20,092 nt of DNA from JAPHTQ01 sp046484535 (GTDB lineage: Bacteria; Pseudomonadota; Gammaproteobacteria; Thiohalomonadales; Thiohalomonadaceae), in NCBI GenBank assembly GCA_046484535.1, contig JAWOIT010000056.1, forward strand, positions 1-20,092, given 5' to 3'. Below are positions 13,115-19,759 of this stretch, piece after piece. Numbering within the stretch: the first letter of the stretch is position 1; each line of letters begins with the position of its first letter. The translations under genes were made by a program, and so were the position numbers. The notes beneath the pieces are model-generated. The model searched no databases. It saw nothing but the letters and a program-made list of their open reading frames with translations, and was not told where the DNA came from.

Positions 13115-13696
13115 TTAGTTCATCGGCTGGGTAATGGTGAAGGCGCCGCGGATCATGCCGGGCTTGTAACCGCGGGCTTGATCCTCGGGGTAGAGCTCAT
13201 CGAGCTTGGCGACAAGCTTGGCATCGATGTTTTCCCCATGGCACTTCAGGCAGGGGGCCTTGTCGAGCGGCGGCATGCCGATGGCCTTCATGAAGCGGAA
13301 GGCCTTGGCACCGTTCTGTTCCACCACCTCGAAGTGTGCCATCTCGGCAGGGCTTTCACCGGCGGCAGCACGCTCCTCGAATTTCTTCAGCACCATGGTT
13401 TCCCACTCGTCCGGGGCATTGCCGGGGTTACGCAGCTTGAGGCTGGTACGGCCGACCTTCCAGCCGGTTTTTTCGGACTGGGTCATGGCGATCGAGGGGG
13501 CGACCTGGTTGCAAACCTCAATGGCCTTAATCGGACCGCCGGCTTTCATCGCCTTGCCCAGTTCACCCTGCAGCTCGCCCATGAACTCCTGTACAACTTT
13601 TTTGCTGGCAGCGGCGCGTTGTTGCACATCGGATTCGGCCAGTGCCATCGACACAGGTACGGTACAGAGCAAAGCAAAGGTAACGATTCTCTTCAT
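13115..13696 (-). CDS. Periplasmic Tll0287-like (DUF3365) monoheme cytochrome c
   Basis: The 193-residue protein has a signal peptide (about 1-20, cleavage ALA-ES) and one heme c motif, Cys149-Leu-Lys-Cys152-His153, in LDKAPCLKCHG. The body matches the Tll0287-like/DUF3365 domain: KAIEVCNQVAPSIA near residue 58, KTGWKVGRTSLKLRNPGNAP near 76, and the C-terminal RGYKPGMIRGAFTIT. In Tll0287 the heme is reported, as I recall, to have an unusual Cys/His ligation; Cys62 here would be the matching residue, which is inference. The likely role is periplasmic redox sensing or electron transfer. ATG 13696 has GGAGGG 7 bases upstream. The gene diverges from yfaZ and has its own terminator. Confidence 0.9.
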   Translation of the reverse strand: MKRIVTFALLCTVPVSMALAESDVQQRAAASKKVVQEFMGELQGELGKAMKAGGPIKAIEVCNQVAPSIAMTQSEKTGWKVGRTSLKLRNPGNAPDEWETMVLKKFEERAAAGESPAEMAHFEVVEQNGAKAFRFMKAIGMPPLDKAPCLKCHGENIDAKLVAKLDELYPEDQARGYKPGMIRGAFTITQPMN

Positions 13697-14007
13697 GGTT
13701 TTCCCTCCAGTGGTGTGGGTTGGTAATCAATTCCCCTCTCGTGGTGCAAGTTATATAGCGAGTGGCCCCGGGTTACAAGTGCACCGGACCTTTCTCAGGC
13801 CGGGGAACGTGTGCGGAGGCTCGGCCAAAAGCCCTGTTATTGCTACGTGATCCTGGTCACGCCTGTGCTTTGGTGTGGTTAGTAAATACGTCAATCGCTG
13901 CGGGGCGGAGCACGGCATGGGTATATTCCGGCTCTCGTTCCGGCTATCATTGTCCATAATTGAAAGAATTCCTGCATTACCTAAATACGAAATGAAGAGG
14001 GTGTTAT
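13697..14007. other. 310-bp divergent intergenic region between cytochrome and YfaZ genes
   Basis: The region must contain both promoters. I see one CRP-like dyad (separate entry) near the middle and no repeat or RNA gene. No convincing -35/-10 pair stands out. Confidence 0.5.
13846..13861. promoter_or_regulatory. CRP/Vfr-like palindromic site
   Basis: CGTGA-N6-TCACG is a perfect dyad with the GTGA-N6-TCAC core of CRP-family operators. It is about 150 bases from both divergent starts (13696 and 14008). A single site by eye is weak evidence. Confidence 0.35.
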
Positions 14008-14586
14008 ATGAAATTCCGTGCTGTAGGGCTTTTTCTGCTGGGAGCGGTTTCGACAGCGGTGACGGCCGACAATCTCGATGTCAATCTGCGCGATGAGGCG
14101 ATTCGCGCCATCTATACGATGGATATGCAATCCCGGGGCAAGGGCGGGGTAAGCACCGAGTTCGGACTGCTTTACAGCGAGGACCAGAAGAAGCTCGATG
14201 ATACGCTCTATCACCTGGGGCTGAACGTTACCGGTGAGAACTGGAGCCAGTCAGGGACCTTTGCGATCACGCTTGGCGGCCGCGCCTATTTCTCCAGTTC
14301 GGATCAGGGTGATATGGCAGCGCTGGCTTTCGGCGGCGCGCTGCGTTTCTCCCCGGTGCATCGCGTCGGCGTGGGCGGCCATGTGTACTATGCCCCGGAC
14401 ATTACCTCGTTCATGGACATCAAGAGTTTCCGCGAGACCGGGGTGAGGGTGGATTACCAGATCCTGCCGCAGGCCTTTGTCTATCTCGGTTACCGTAACA
14501 TCGAGGTGGACCTTGAGGACAATCTTGGCGGCCATAATTTTGAGCTGGATGACGACGCCCACATCGGTTTCAAGTTGCTGTTCTGA
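14008..14586 (+). CDS. yfaZ: YfaZ-family outer membrane protein
   Basis: A 192-residue protein with a signal peptide (about 1-20, cleavage after TA-DN region) and a beta-barrel pattern of alternating strands ending in Leu-Phe. Features typical of YfaZ are the start of the mature part (DNLDVNLRDEAIRAIYTMDM), the GGxxxxFGLLYSED segment, the Gly-rich central strands and YLGYRNIEVDLED near the C terminus. The function of YfaZ is unknown beyond being an outer membrane small barrel. ATG 14008 has GAGGG 9 bases upstream. A perfect bidirectional terminator follows. Confidence 0.88.
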   Translation: MKFRAVGLFLLGAVSTAVTADNLDVNLRDEAIRAIYTMDMQSRGKGGVSTEFGLLYSEDQKKLDDTLYHLGLNVTGENWSQSGTFAITLGGRAYFSSSDQGDMAALAFGGALRFSPVHRVGVGGHVYYAPDITSFMDIKSFRETGVRVDYQILPQAFVYLGYRNIEVDLEDNLGGHNFELDDDAHIGFKLLF

Positions 14587-14629
14587 TTCCCGTTAGGCAA
14601 CACTTCCAGCCACAGCCCTGGCTGAAAAC

Positions 14630-14662
14630 AAAAAAACCGGTATCACTGATACCGGTTTTTTT
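14630..14662. terminator. Bidirectional intrinsic terminator
   Basis: ACCGGTATC (14636-14644) pairs perfectly with GATACCGGT (14648-14656), with A's before and T's after. It serves yfaZ and the convergent CBS-protein gene. Confidence 0.95.
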
Positions 14663-14682
14663 GTGGTTTTGATCGGCCAATA

Positions 14683-15276
14683 TCAGGCGATAAGGGCGGC
14701 TTCCAGCTCGGCAAAGGTCTTGGCGACCTCGGTCGGATCAATGGTGATCCCGAGCTGTTTGCTGATCTGCTTGGTGGAGAAGATGCCGCGGACGATCTGC
14801 TTTTTCTCCTCGTTCAGGTCAATCACCAGGGCATGTTGTCGCCCGACGCGCTTCATCGTTTCGACGATGTCACCGACTTTGGCGTTCTCTACATCGACCA
14901 TGTAGAGCACCTCCAGTTTGTCGGCGGGGGTCATAATGTCGCGGATGAAGATATCCTCGCGTTTGCCGCCGACCACCTGCAGGTACTTGACCGGGCGGTC
15001 GCCTTGCAGATCGGTGACAGTGATGATGCCGAGGATGGCGTTGGATTGGTCGGTTACCAGCAGCAGGCGCACACCACTGGCAATCATGCGCTGTTCCGCT
15101 GCCTCAAGTGTGGCGCAAGGCCCCATGGTGATAGCGGCGACCTTGGTGAAATCGGTCATGACGTCTTTTGCCGGGCTGTCGGCAGTGACGCGCTCGGGCA
15201 GACGTTGCGGCGGACGCTCATAGGTGCTTCCGCTAGAGAGACTGCTGTAAGGCAGTGGCTTGTAGATCTCAGACAT
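14683..15276 (-). CDS. Two-CBS-domain protein
   Basis: ATG 15276 is favoured because GGAGG is 7 bases upstream; GTG 15282 would touch the Shine-Dalgarno. The 197-residue protein has a polar N terminus (about 1-35), CBS1 at about 36-95 (KDVMTDF...ILGIITVTDLQ) and CBS2 at about 111-175 (IRDIMTPADKLE...QIVRGIFSTKQI), followed by a short helix. CBS pairs bind adenosine nucleotides and act as sensors; with no attached effector domain, it probably regulates a partner protein. There is no signal or membrane segment. The neighbouring HU-like gene is on the same strand, but a terminator separates them. Confidence 0.93.
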   Translation of the reverse strand: MSEIYKPLPYSSLSSGSTYERPPQRLPERVTADSPAKDVMTDFTKVAAITMGPCATLEAAEQRMIASGVRLLLVTDQSNAILGIITVTDLQGDRPVKYLQVVGGKREDIFIRDIMTPADKLEVLYMVDVENAKVGDIVETMKRVGRQHALVIDLNEEKKQIVRGIFSTKQISKQLGITIDPTEVAKTFAELEAALIA

Positions 15277-15452
15277 CGGCACTCCTCCGTAGTTTTTTTG
15301 TGTACCTGAAGTTTATGAATAAAGCATGACAGGGATATTTGCAACGAAAGCGGAGCTAAAGATTTTGAGCTGTCCATTAACCGCTTCAATGACAGAAGCT
15401 GCTTATAAAGTGATTTAATGGCAAAGGCGGATGAGGGAAAAGGAGAGCAGGG

Positions 15453-15483
15453 GCAAAAAAAATGCCGGCTAGTTGCCGGCATT
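15453..15483 (-). terminator. Intrinsic terminator of the HU-like gene
   Basis: Read leftward, AATGCCGGC and GCCGGCATT (15475-15483 and 15461-15469) pair perfectly around a 5-base loop and are followed by eight T's (15453-15460 on the plus strand are A's). Confidence 0.94.
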
Positions 15484-15515
15484 CGGGGCCAAACCGTTAC
15501 GCCGGAGCGCAGAGG

Positions 15516-15944
15516 TTAGCTGGCCATGTCCTTGAGCTTCTTCAGCGGCAGGACCTTCACTACGGTGCGGGCGGGCTTGGCGGCCACGTCCATGGTCTCA
15601 CCCGGCTTGAAGGGATTGGGGACATTCTTGCGTGCCTTCTGGGCCGGCTTGCGGATGGTCTTGATCTTCATCAGGCCAGGCACGGTGCAGGAGCCTGCGG
15701 CACCTTTCTTAATGTGTGCTTCGATGATCTCGCCCAGGGTGTCGAGCACGGCGGCGACATCTTTCTTGGCCAGACCGGTCTGATCGGCGATGGTGGCCAT
15801 CATGGTGGTTTTGGTCATCGGCTCCTTGACGGACTTAACTTTCTTGGGGGCAGCGGCTGGAGCGGTCTTCTTCGCTACGGCTTTTTTGGCCGGGGCTTTT
15901 TTGGCAACGGCTTTTTTCGCGGCGGCTTTTTTCTTGGCAACCAT
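15516..15944 (-). CDS. HU-family DNA-binding protein with Lys/Ala-rich N-terminal tail
   Basis: ATG 15944 is preceded by GAGGAGAG with normal spacing; the 15974 extension lacks one. The 142-residue product has a histone H1-like tail at about 2-40 made of AKK, AVAKK and APAKK units, then an HU-like domain (about 43-142) with a recognisable helical start (MTKTTMMATIADQTGLAKKDVAAVLD), GxCTVPGLMKIKTIRKPAQK in the body, and the DNA-arm signature RKNVPNPFKPGETM. The two halves together suggest a nucleoid protein that both bends DNA and binds it non-specifically through the tail. Strong expression is suggested by the good terminator and Shine-Dalgarno. Confidence 0.9.
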   Translation of the reverse strand: MVAKKKAAAKKAVAKKAPAKKAVAKKTAPAAAPKKVKSVKEPMTKTTMMATIADQTGLAKKDVAAVLDTLGEIIEAHIKKGAAGSCTVPGLMKIKTIRKPAQKARKNVPNPFKPGETMDVAAKPARTVVKVLPLKKLKDMAS

Positions 15945-16238
15945 CGGTTCTCTCCTCAGATGAAAAATCGGCAATGCATACGAAAAACGGCAAGCTAACG
16001 CCGAAGATTTTCTATTGCATGTAGAGAAAATACAAGTCAGTAAAGGAAGGAAAAGGGCTTTTTATGCAAATAATTCGCTATTTTTCCCTGAAATCGATCG
16101 GTTGAAGCTCCAGCGCAGCAATAAAACCCGCGTTCGAACTATCCGGTCGTGGTCAACCACGGTACCATTTGCGCCCAGTGAAAGTGATAGCATAAGTAGC
16201 AATTCATCGGTGTTTTTCGACCTGCCGGAGCAAGAGCG

Positions 16239-16646
16239 TTGATTAGGGAATTGCGGATTTCCACCCTGCGGCAAGGGCTGCATGAGATTACTGACGATGT
16301 CGCGGCGGTAGTAAAACAGGCGGGTGTCAGAGAGGGGTTGTGTACGGTTTTTGTGCAGCACACCTCGGCCAGTCTGCTTATCCAGGAAAATGCCGACCCG
16401 TCGGCCAGGGCGGACCTGGAGGCGTGGCTCAATCGCCTGGTGGCGGAGCGCGATCCGTTGTTTACGCATACCCAGGAAGGGCCCGACGACATGCCCTCGC
16501 ACATCAAGAGCGTGCTGACAGCCACCTCGCTGGGCATCCCGGTGATCGACGGTCGGCTCGCGCTGGGAACCTGGCAGGGGATCTATTTGTGGGAGCATCG
16601 GCGCCAGCGCCATACGAGGCGGTTGGTCGTTCATGTGGGAAGCTGA
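16239..16646 (+). CDS. yjbQ: YjbQ/UPF0047 family protein (secondary thiamine-phosphate synthase type)
   Basis: The 135-residue protein matches YjbQ throughout: TLRQGLHEITDDVA, GLCTVFVQHTSASLLIQENA, EGPDDMPSHIKSVLT, SLGIPVIDGRLALGTWQGIY and a final basic strand. Conserved acidic and His residues (His41, Glu50, Asp83-84, His88, His120) cluster as in the family. Some members have weak thiamine-phosphate synthase activity, but the in vivo role is unclear. The start is TTG 16239 with GGAG 8 bases upstream; the frame has a stop at 16197 and no ATG or GTG before the domain. The AEC transporter gene follows 26 bases later on the same strand, suggesting an operon. Confidence 0.93.
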   Translation: MIRELRISTLRQGLHEITDDVAAVVKQAGVREGLCTVFVQHTSASLLIQENADPSARADLEAWLNRLVAERDPLFTHTQEGPDDMPSHIKSVLTATSLGIPVIDGRLALGTWQGIYLWEHRRQRHTRRLVVHVGS

Positions 16647-16672
16647 GCCGGCTGCGGTAGCGGGAAACGACT

Positions 16673-17590
16673 ATGTATGAAGTCATTGGGCAGACGGCGC
16701 TGTTGATCCTTTGCGGTGTGCTGTGGCGCCTGTTTCGTCCTCAGGGGCTCGATGCCGATACCCTGCGCACCAGCCTGACCACACTGGTCTATGTCCTGTT
16801 GTTGCCGGCACTGGTGCTGGTGGTGCTGTGGCGTGCCCCGCTGTCGCTCGATGCGTTGCGTGTGGCACTCCTCGCGATGTTGGGGATTGGCGTGGGCATG
16901 GGCAGCGCCTGGCTCTGGTTTCGGCGCAAGCGCCCGGCCGCCGCCGCATTGGGAGCCCTGTTGCTGGCCGCGGCCTTCCCCAATGCCACCTACATGGGAC
17001 TTCCCGTTCTGGAGGCCTCGCTCGGTAGTTGGGCCCGAGCCGTGGCCATTCAGTACGATCTTTTTGCCTGTACTCCCCTGTTGCTCAGCGTCGGGGTGAT
17101 GCTGGCGCAGCACTACGGCGGTGAGAGTCAACGGGCACATCCGCTGCACAACCTGGTGCGGGTGCCTCCGCTGTGGGCCGCGGTGATCGGGGTTGGGTTA
17201 AACCTGGGCGAAGTGCCGCTGCCCACGCTACTGGGTGGCGTGATGGATCTGCTGGCCGCGGGCGTCGTGCCCCTGATGCTGTTTTCCCTGGGGCTGGGAT
17301 TGCGCTGGGGAAGCGGTTGGGGGCAGCATTTGTCGCTTGTCCTGCCGGTCGTTTTCATTCAGCTGCTGATTACGCCATTGCTGGTCTGGGGGGCGAGCGG
17401 TCTGGTTGAGCTGGAGGGCGGATTGCGTACCGCCGTGGTGCTCGAGGCGGCGATGCCCAGCATGGTATTGGGGATTGTGCTCTGCGACCGTTATCGCCTC
17501 GACAGCAGTCTCTACGCGATGGCCGTGACACTGAGTACGGCACTCAGTGCACTTACGCTGCCCATGTGGTTTGCCCTGCTGTCGGCGTGA
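16673..17590 (+). CDS. AEC-family (auxin efflux carrier-type) transporter
   Basis: The 305-residue protein is almost entirely hydrophobic, with about ten helices and a short hydrophilic loop in the middle (around 145-165). AEC features include the N-terminal repeat start, the FPNATYMGLPVLEA motif with the NxxxxGxP pattern, and a second repeat near VPLMLFSLGLGLRWG and AAMPSMVLGIVLCDRY. Bacterial members export or import small organic anions; the substrate is unknown. ATG 16673 has a GGGA-type Shine-Dalgarno. The gene is 26 bases after yjbQ, so probably co-transcribed. A large palindromic element begins about 65 bases after its stop. Confidence 0.93.
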   Translation: MYEVIGQTALLILCGVLWRLFRPQGLDADTLRTSLTTLVYVLLLPALVLVVLWRAPLSLDALRVALLAMLGIGVGMGSAWLWFRRKRPAAAALGALLLAAAFPNATYMGLPVLEASLGSWARAVAIQYDLFACTPLLLSVGVMLAQHYGGESQRAHPLHNLVRVPPLWAAVIGVGLNLGEVPLPTLLGGVMDLLAAGVVPLMLFSLGLGLRWGSGWGQHLSLVLPVVFIQLLITPLLVWGASGLVELEGGLRTAVVLEAAMPSMVLGIVLCDRYRLDSSLYAMAVTLSTALSALTLPMWFALLSA

Positions 17591-17655
17591 GCGCAGAATG
17601 GCAAAAGGAAATATATCCAGTCTCAGGAATGTCATGGGGAGCGGTGGTGAAATGG

Positions 17656-17843
17656 TAACTGCTCGCCCCTTATGAGGATATTTTTACCGCAGAGGCGCGA
17701 AGACGCAGAGAAAATCCAAGGCTCAAGTCGGGAGACAGTGTAGGTACAGAGTGCTTGTACACACCTGTTGCGCTCACCTGGGGCAGAAAACTCTGCACCT
17801 TTGCGCCTCTGCGGTGAGATCATTTTTTTTGGGCGAGGAGTTA
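17656..17843. repeat. Large imperfect palindrome with outer and inner inverted arms
   Basis: Outer arms TAACTGCTCGCCC (17656-17668) and 17831-17843 pair at 12 of 13. Inner arms 17686-17710 and 17791-17815 (ACCGCAGAGGCGC type) pair at 22 of 25. The roughly 80-base centre is unique. The right outer arm carries GAGGAG (17835-17840), the Shine-Dalgarno of the next gene, so folding could hide its start. A solo right half occurs at 12863-12923. Confidence 0.75.
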
Positions 17844-17849
17844 CGTGAA

Positions 17850-18431
17850 ATGAATAAACAAATCGTCTTAAGCCTCTTGTGGGGAGCTCTTATGGCCTTT
17901 GCCGGCCAGGCGATGGCCGAGACGCTCTATGTCCATGACCAACTTCGTCTGGGTGTGCGCGCCAACCCGGACCCGGCGGAATCTTCCATCGCTGTGGTGA
18001 GGACCGGAGATGCGCTTACGGTGCTTGGCCGCGAGGGGGATTTCATTCGGATCCGCACCGGGGAGGGTATCGAGGGTTGGGTTAGCCAGGGCTATGTGAG
18101 TGCCGAGCCCCCTGCCCGCCTGCAGCTGGAGCAGGTGCGAAGCGCGCTGGTGCAAAGTGAAGGGCAGCGTACCGAACTTCAGGATCGCCTCGCCGAGAGC
18201 ACCTCGAGCCTGGAGGCGATGGAAAATCGCCTGGCGGCATTAAGCGCGGAGAATGTCGCGCTGCAGCAGCAACTCGACACCTACACCACTGCCGCTGAGC
18301 GGCTCAAACGCGAGTACGCCTGGGTTTATCAGAGTGCGGTCGTCATTGCGCTGATCGCGTGTGCATTTTTTCTTGGTGTCGGTTGGCACAAACGCCGCGT
18401 TCGCCAGCGTTTGGGCGGCATGGAAATCTGA
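17850..18431 (+). CDS. TIGR04211/YgiM-type SH3-domain protein with coiled coil and membrane anchor
   Basis: ATG 17850 is chosen because it starts a good signal peptide (about 1-23, cleavage after AMA) and has GAGGAG 9 bases upstream; longer forms run into the palindromic repeat. The 193-residue product has an SH3-like domain at about 26-87 (TLYVHDQLRLGVRANPDP...GWVSQGYVS), a coiled coil at about 91-155 (Gln/Glu/Leu-rich), one membrane helix at about 162-178 (VVIALIACAFFLGVGW) and a basic C-terminal tail. This layout matches the YgiM family, thought to act at the cell envelope, possibly on peptidoglycan; its exact role is unknown. A GC-rich hairpin follows the stop. Confidence 0.9.
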   Translation: MNKQIVLSLLWGALMAFAGQAMAETLYVHDQLRLGVRANPDPAESSIAVVRTGDALTVLGREGDFIRIRTGEGIEGWVSQGYVSAEPPARLQLEQVRSALVQSEGQRTELQDRLAESTSSLEAMENRLAALSAENVALQQQLDTYTTAAERLKREYAWVYQSAVVIALIACAFFLGVGWHKRRVRQRLGGMEI

Positions 18432-18432
18432 G

Positions 18433-18449
18433 CGGCGGAATGTCCGCCG
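18433..18449. terminator. Hairpin between convergent genes
   Basis: CGGCGGA (18433-18439) and TCCGCCG (18443-18449) form a perfect 7-bp stem with an ATG loop, two bases after the SH3-protein gene stop. There is no T tract, so strength is uncertain. Confidence 0.5.
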
Positions 18450-18465
18450 TCCAGGCCGTTCAGGT

Positions 18466-19125
18466 TCACTCGTTGCCGAATCGTTTGGCGCCATAACCAC
18501 CGCTGGAGGCGATGTGGCCTCGGTAGAGTTCGTTGAGGTTCTCCACCACCGATGCCTTCACGGCAGGTCTTGCCAGCAGGGCATCGGACCAGGCCTGCAT
18601 CTTTGGCATGTCCTTCAGCATTCCCATGGGTGACCACTGTTCGAGGAACGCCAGACGCATGAAGAGAGGCGCATAAGCGGCATCGATGAGTGAAAACGCC
18701 TCGCCATTGAAGTAGGGGCCGACCAGCTGCTCATTAACCAGTGCCAACTTATCGCGCAACTCCTTTTCGGCGTTTTCGCACGCGACCTGCTCCTGCGCCA
18801 TGACCATATTGAACTGGCAGAAGAACAAGGTGGAGGCAAACTCGATCCAGGACCGGTTGTGCGCCTTGCGCAACGGGTCCTGGGGGTGCAGTGAGGGCGG
18901 ATTGACCTCATCCAGATACTCCATGATGACCGCCGACTCGAAAACCACCGCATCGCCCACGCGCAGGACCGGCACCTTGCCCAGCGGGGAGATGGTCTTG
19001 AACCAGTCGGGCGGATTTTTCAAATCGATGTAGGTAATGTCGTAGTCGACCCCTTTTTCCTGCAACACGATGACTGAGCGCTGCACGAAGGGGCAGAGCT
19101 TGAAGCTGATGAGTTCCGGTTTCAT
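18466..19125 (-). CDS. Glutathione S-transferase family protein (Cys-type active site)
   Basis: The 219-residue protein has the two-domain GST layout. The thioredoxin-like N-terminal half holds Cys11-Pro-Phe-Val in SFKLCPFVQRS, cis-Pro52 (GKVPVL) and the glutathione-binding Glu63-Ser64 (VVFESAVIMEYLDE). The C-terminal half is all-helical (about 85-210, with a Leu/Phe-rich core). A Cys active site rather than Ser or Tyr suggests omega- or DHAR-like chemistry: thiol transfer or reduction rather than classical conjugation. The substrate is unknown. ATG 19125 has GGGAG a few bases upstream. The adjacent repeat island begins about 40 bases upstream of the start and may contain its promoter. Confidence 0.92.
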   Translation of the reverse strand: MKPELISFKLCPFVQRSVIVLQEKGVDYDITYIDLKNPPDWFKTISPLGKVPVLRVGDAVVFESAVIMEYLDEVNPPSLHPQDPLRKAHNRSWIEFASTLFFCQFNMVMAQEQVACENAEKELRDKLALVNEQLVGPYFNGEAFSLIDAAYAPLFMRLAFLEQWSPMGMLKDMPKMQAWSDALLARPAVKASVVENLNELYRGHIASSGGYGAKRFGNE

Positions 19126-19165
19126 GGGCGCTCCCTGTTGTTATTGGGAAAGTACCAAGGCTAAA

Positions 19166-19188
19166 GGTTCAAGGTTCAAGGTTCAAGG
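19166..19188. repeat. Heptamer tandem repeat GGTTCAA
   Basis: Three perfect GGTTCAA units (19166-19186) run directly into the first REP unit. Further single or double copies appear inside and after the BIME units (near 19219, 19431, 19471, 19641). Confidence 0.8.
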
Positions 19189-19189
19189 C

Positions 19190-19379
19190 GTAGGAGCGGC
19201 GTCCCGCCGCGAAAACCGGGTTCAAGGTTCAAGGAAAGGAAAAGAATTGCGGGCTTCGGGTAGGCCGGACTTCAGTCCGACAGAGTGGAGGCTATGTTGT
19301 GTCGGGCTATGCCTACAGCCTCTCGAGCGCGATTAACCCAAGGAACCTCCGTTCTATCGCGGCGGGACGCCGCTCCTAC
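19190..19379. repeat. BIME-like unit 1 (REP - spacer - inverted REP)
   Basis: The left REP has head GTAGGA and stem GCGGCG/CGCCGC; the right REP (19356-19379) is its inverted counterpart. The roughly 140-base spacer contains a second hairpin of GTAGG...GGAC/GTCCGAC type (19259-19282). The unit is repeated about 94 percent identically at 19442-19632. Confidence 0.9.
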
Positions 19380-19441
19380 AATCCCCGGATATCTTTGAAG
19401 AACCCACAAGACCAAGTCCCATGGCATCAAGGTTCAAGGGC

Positions 19442-19632
19442 GTAGGAGCGGCGTCTCGCCGCGAAAAAAGGGTTCAATGTTCATGGAAAGGAAAAGGATT
19501 GCGGGCCTTCGGGTAGGTCGGACTTCAGTCCGACAGAGCGGAGGCTATGTTGTGTCGGGCTATGCCTACAGCCTCTCGAGCGCGATTAACCCAAGGAACC
19601 TCCGTTCTATCGCAGCGGGACGCTGCTCCTAC
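19442..19632. repeat. BIME-like unit 2 (second copy)
   Basis: Same layout as unit 1. The right REP stem has changed GCGGCG to GCAGCG with the matching change on the other arm, keeping it paired. The inner hairpin (19512-19534) is perfect here, one mismatch in unit 1. About eleven differences in total by eye. Confidence 0.9.
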
Positions 19633-19670
19633 GTCCTACGTGTTCAAGGCACTTGTCGGTCGGGCTTTCT

Positions 19671-19696
19671 GTGGGAGCGACCGTCTCGGTCGCGAT
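19671..19696 (+). repeat. Single REP hairpin
   Basis: Head GTGGGA, stem GCGACCG/CGGTCGC around TCT, tail GAT. Its stem sequence is like the degenerate minus-oriented REP at 12704. Confidence 0.85.
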
Positions 19697-19759
19697 TGGC
19701 CTGATGCAGCTCCGTTCGTTCACTGGGCTTATTGTATGTGAATAAGCTGCAAACTCCGT

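Noticed and set aside
13052..13726. 224-codon plus-strand frame over the cytochrome gene
   Set aside because: It is antisense to the Tll0287-like gene with CXXCH and signal peptide, and starts inside a repeat; its peptide has no recognisable features.
16015..16242. 75-codon frame before yjbQ
   Set aside because: It starts with TTG, has no Shine-Dalgarno and no family-like sequence; its stop only overlaps the yjbQ TTG.
16631..17149. 172-codon minus-strand frame across the AEC gene
   Set aside because: Antisense to a clear transporter; Gln/His/Arg-rich shadow peptide.
19166..19240. GGTTCAA motifs as tRNA T-loops
   Set aside because: No acceptor or anticodon stems around them; they form a tandem repeat.
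19190..19632. Two direct repeats as a CRISPR array
   Set aside because: Units are about 190 bp with internal hairpins and no short regular spacers, so they are BIME-like.
19070..19704. Open frames inside the REP island
   Set aside because: They read through REP and BIME repeats and owe their length to GC-rich repeat sequence.
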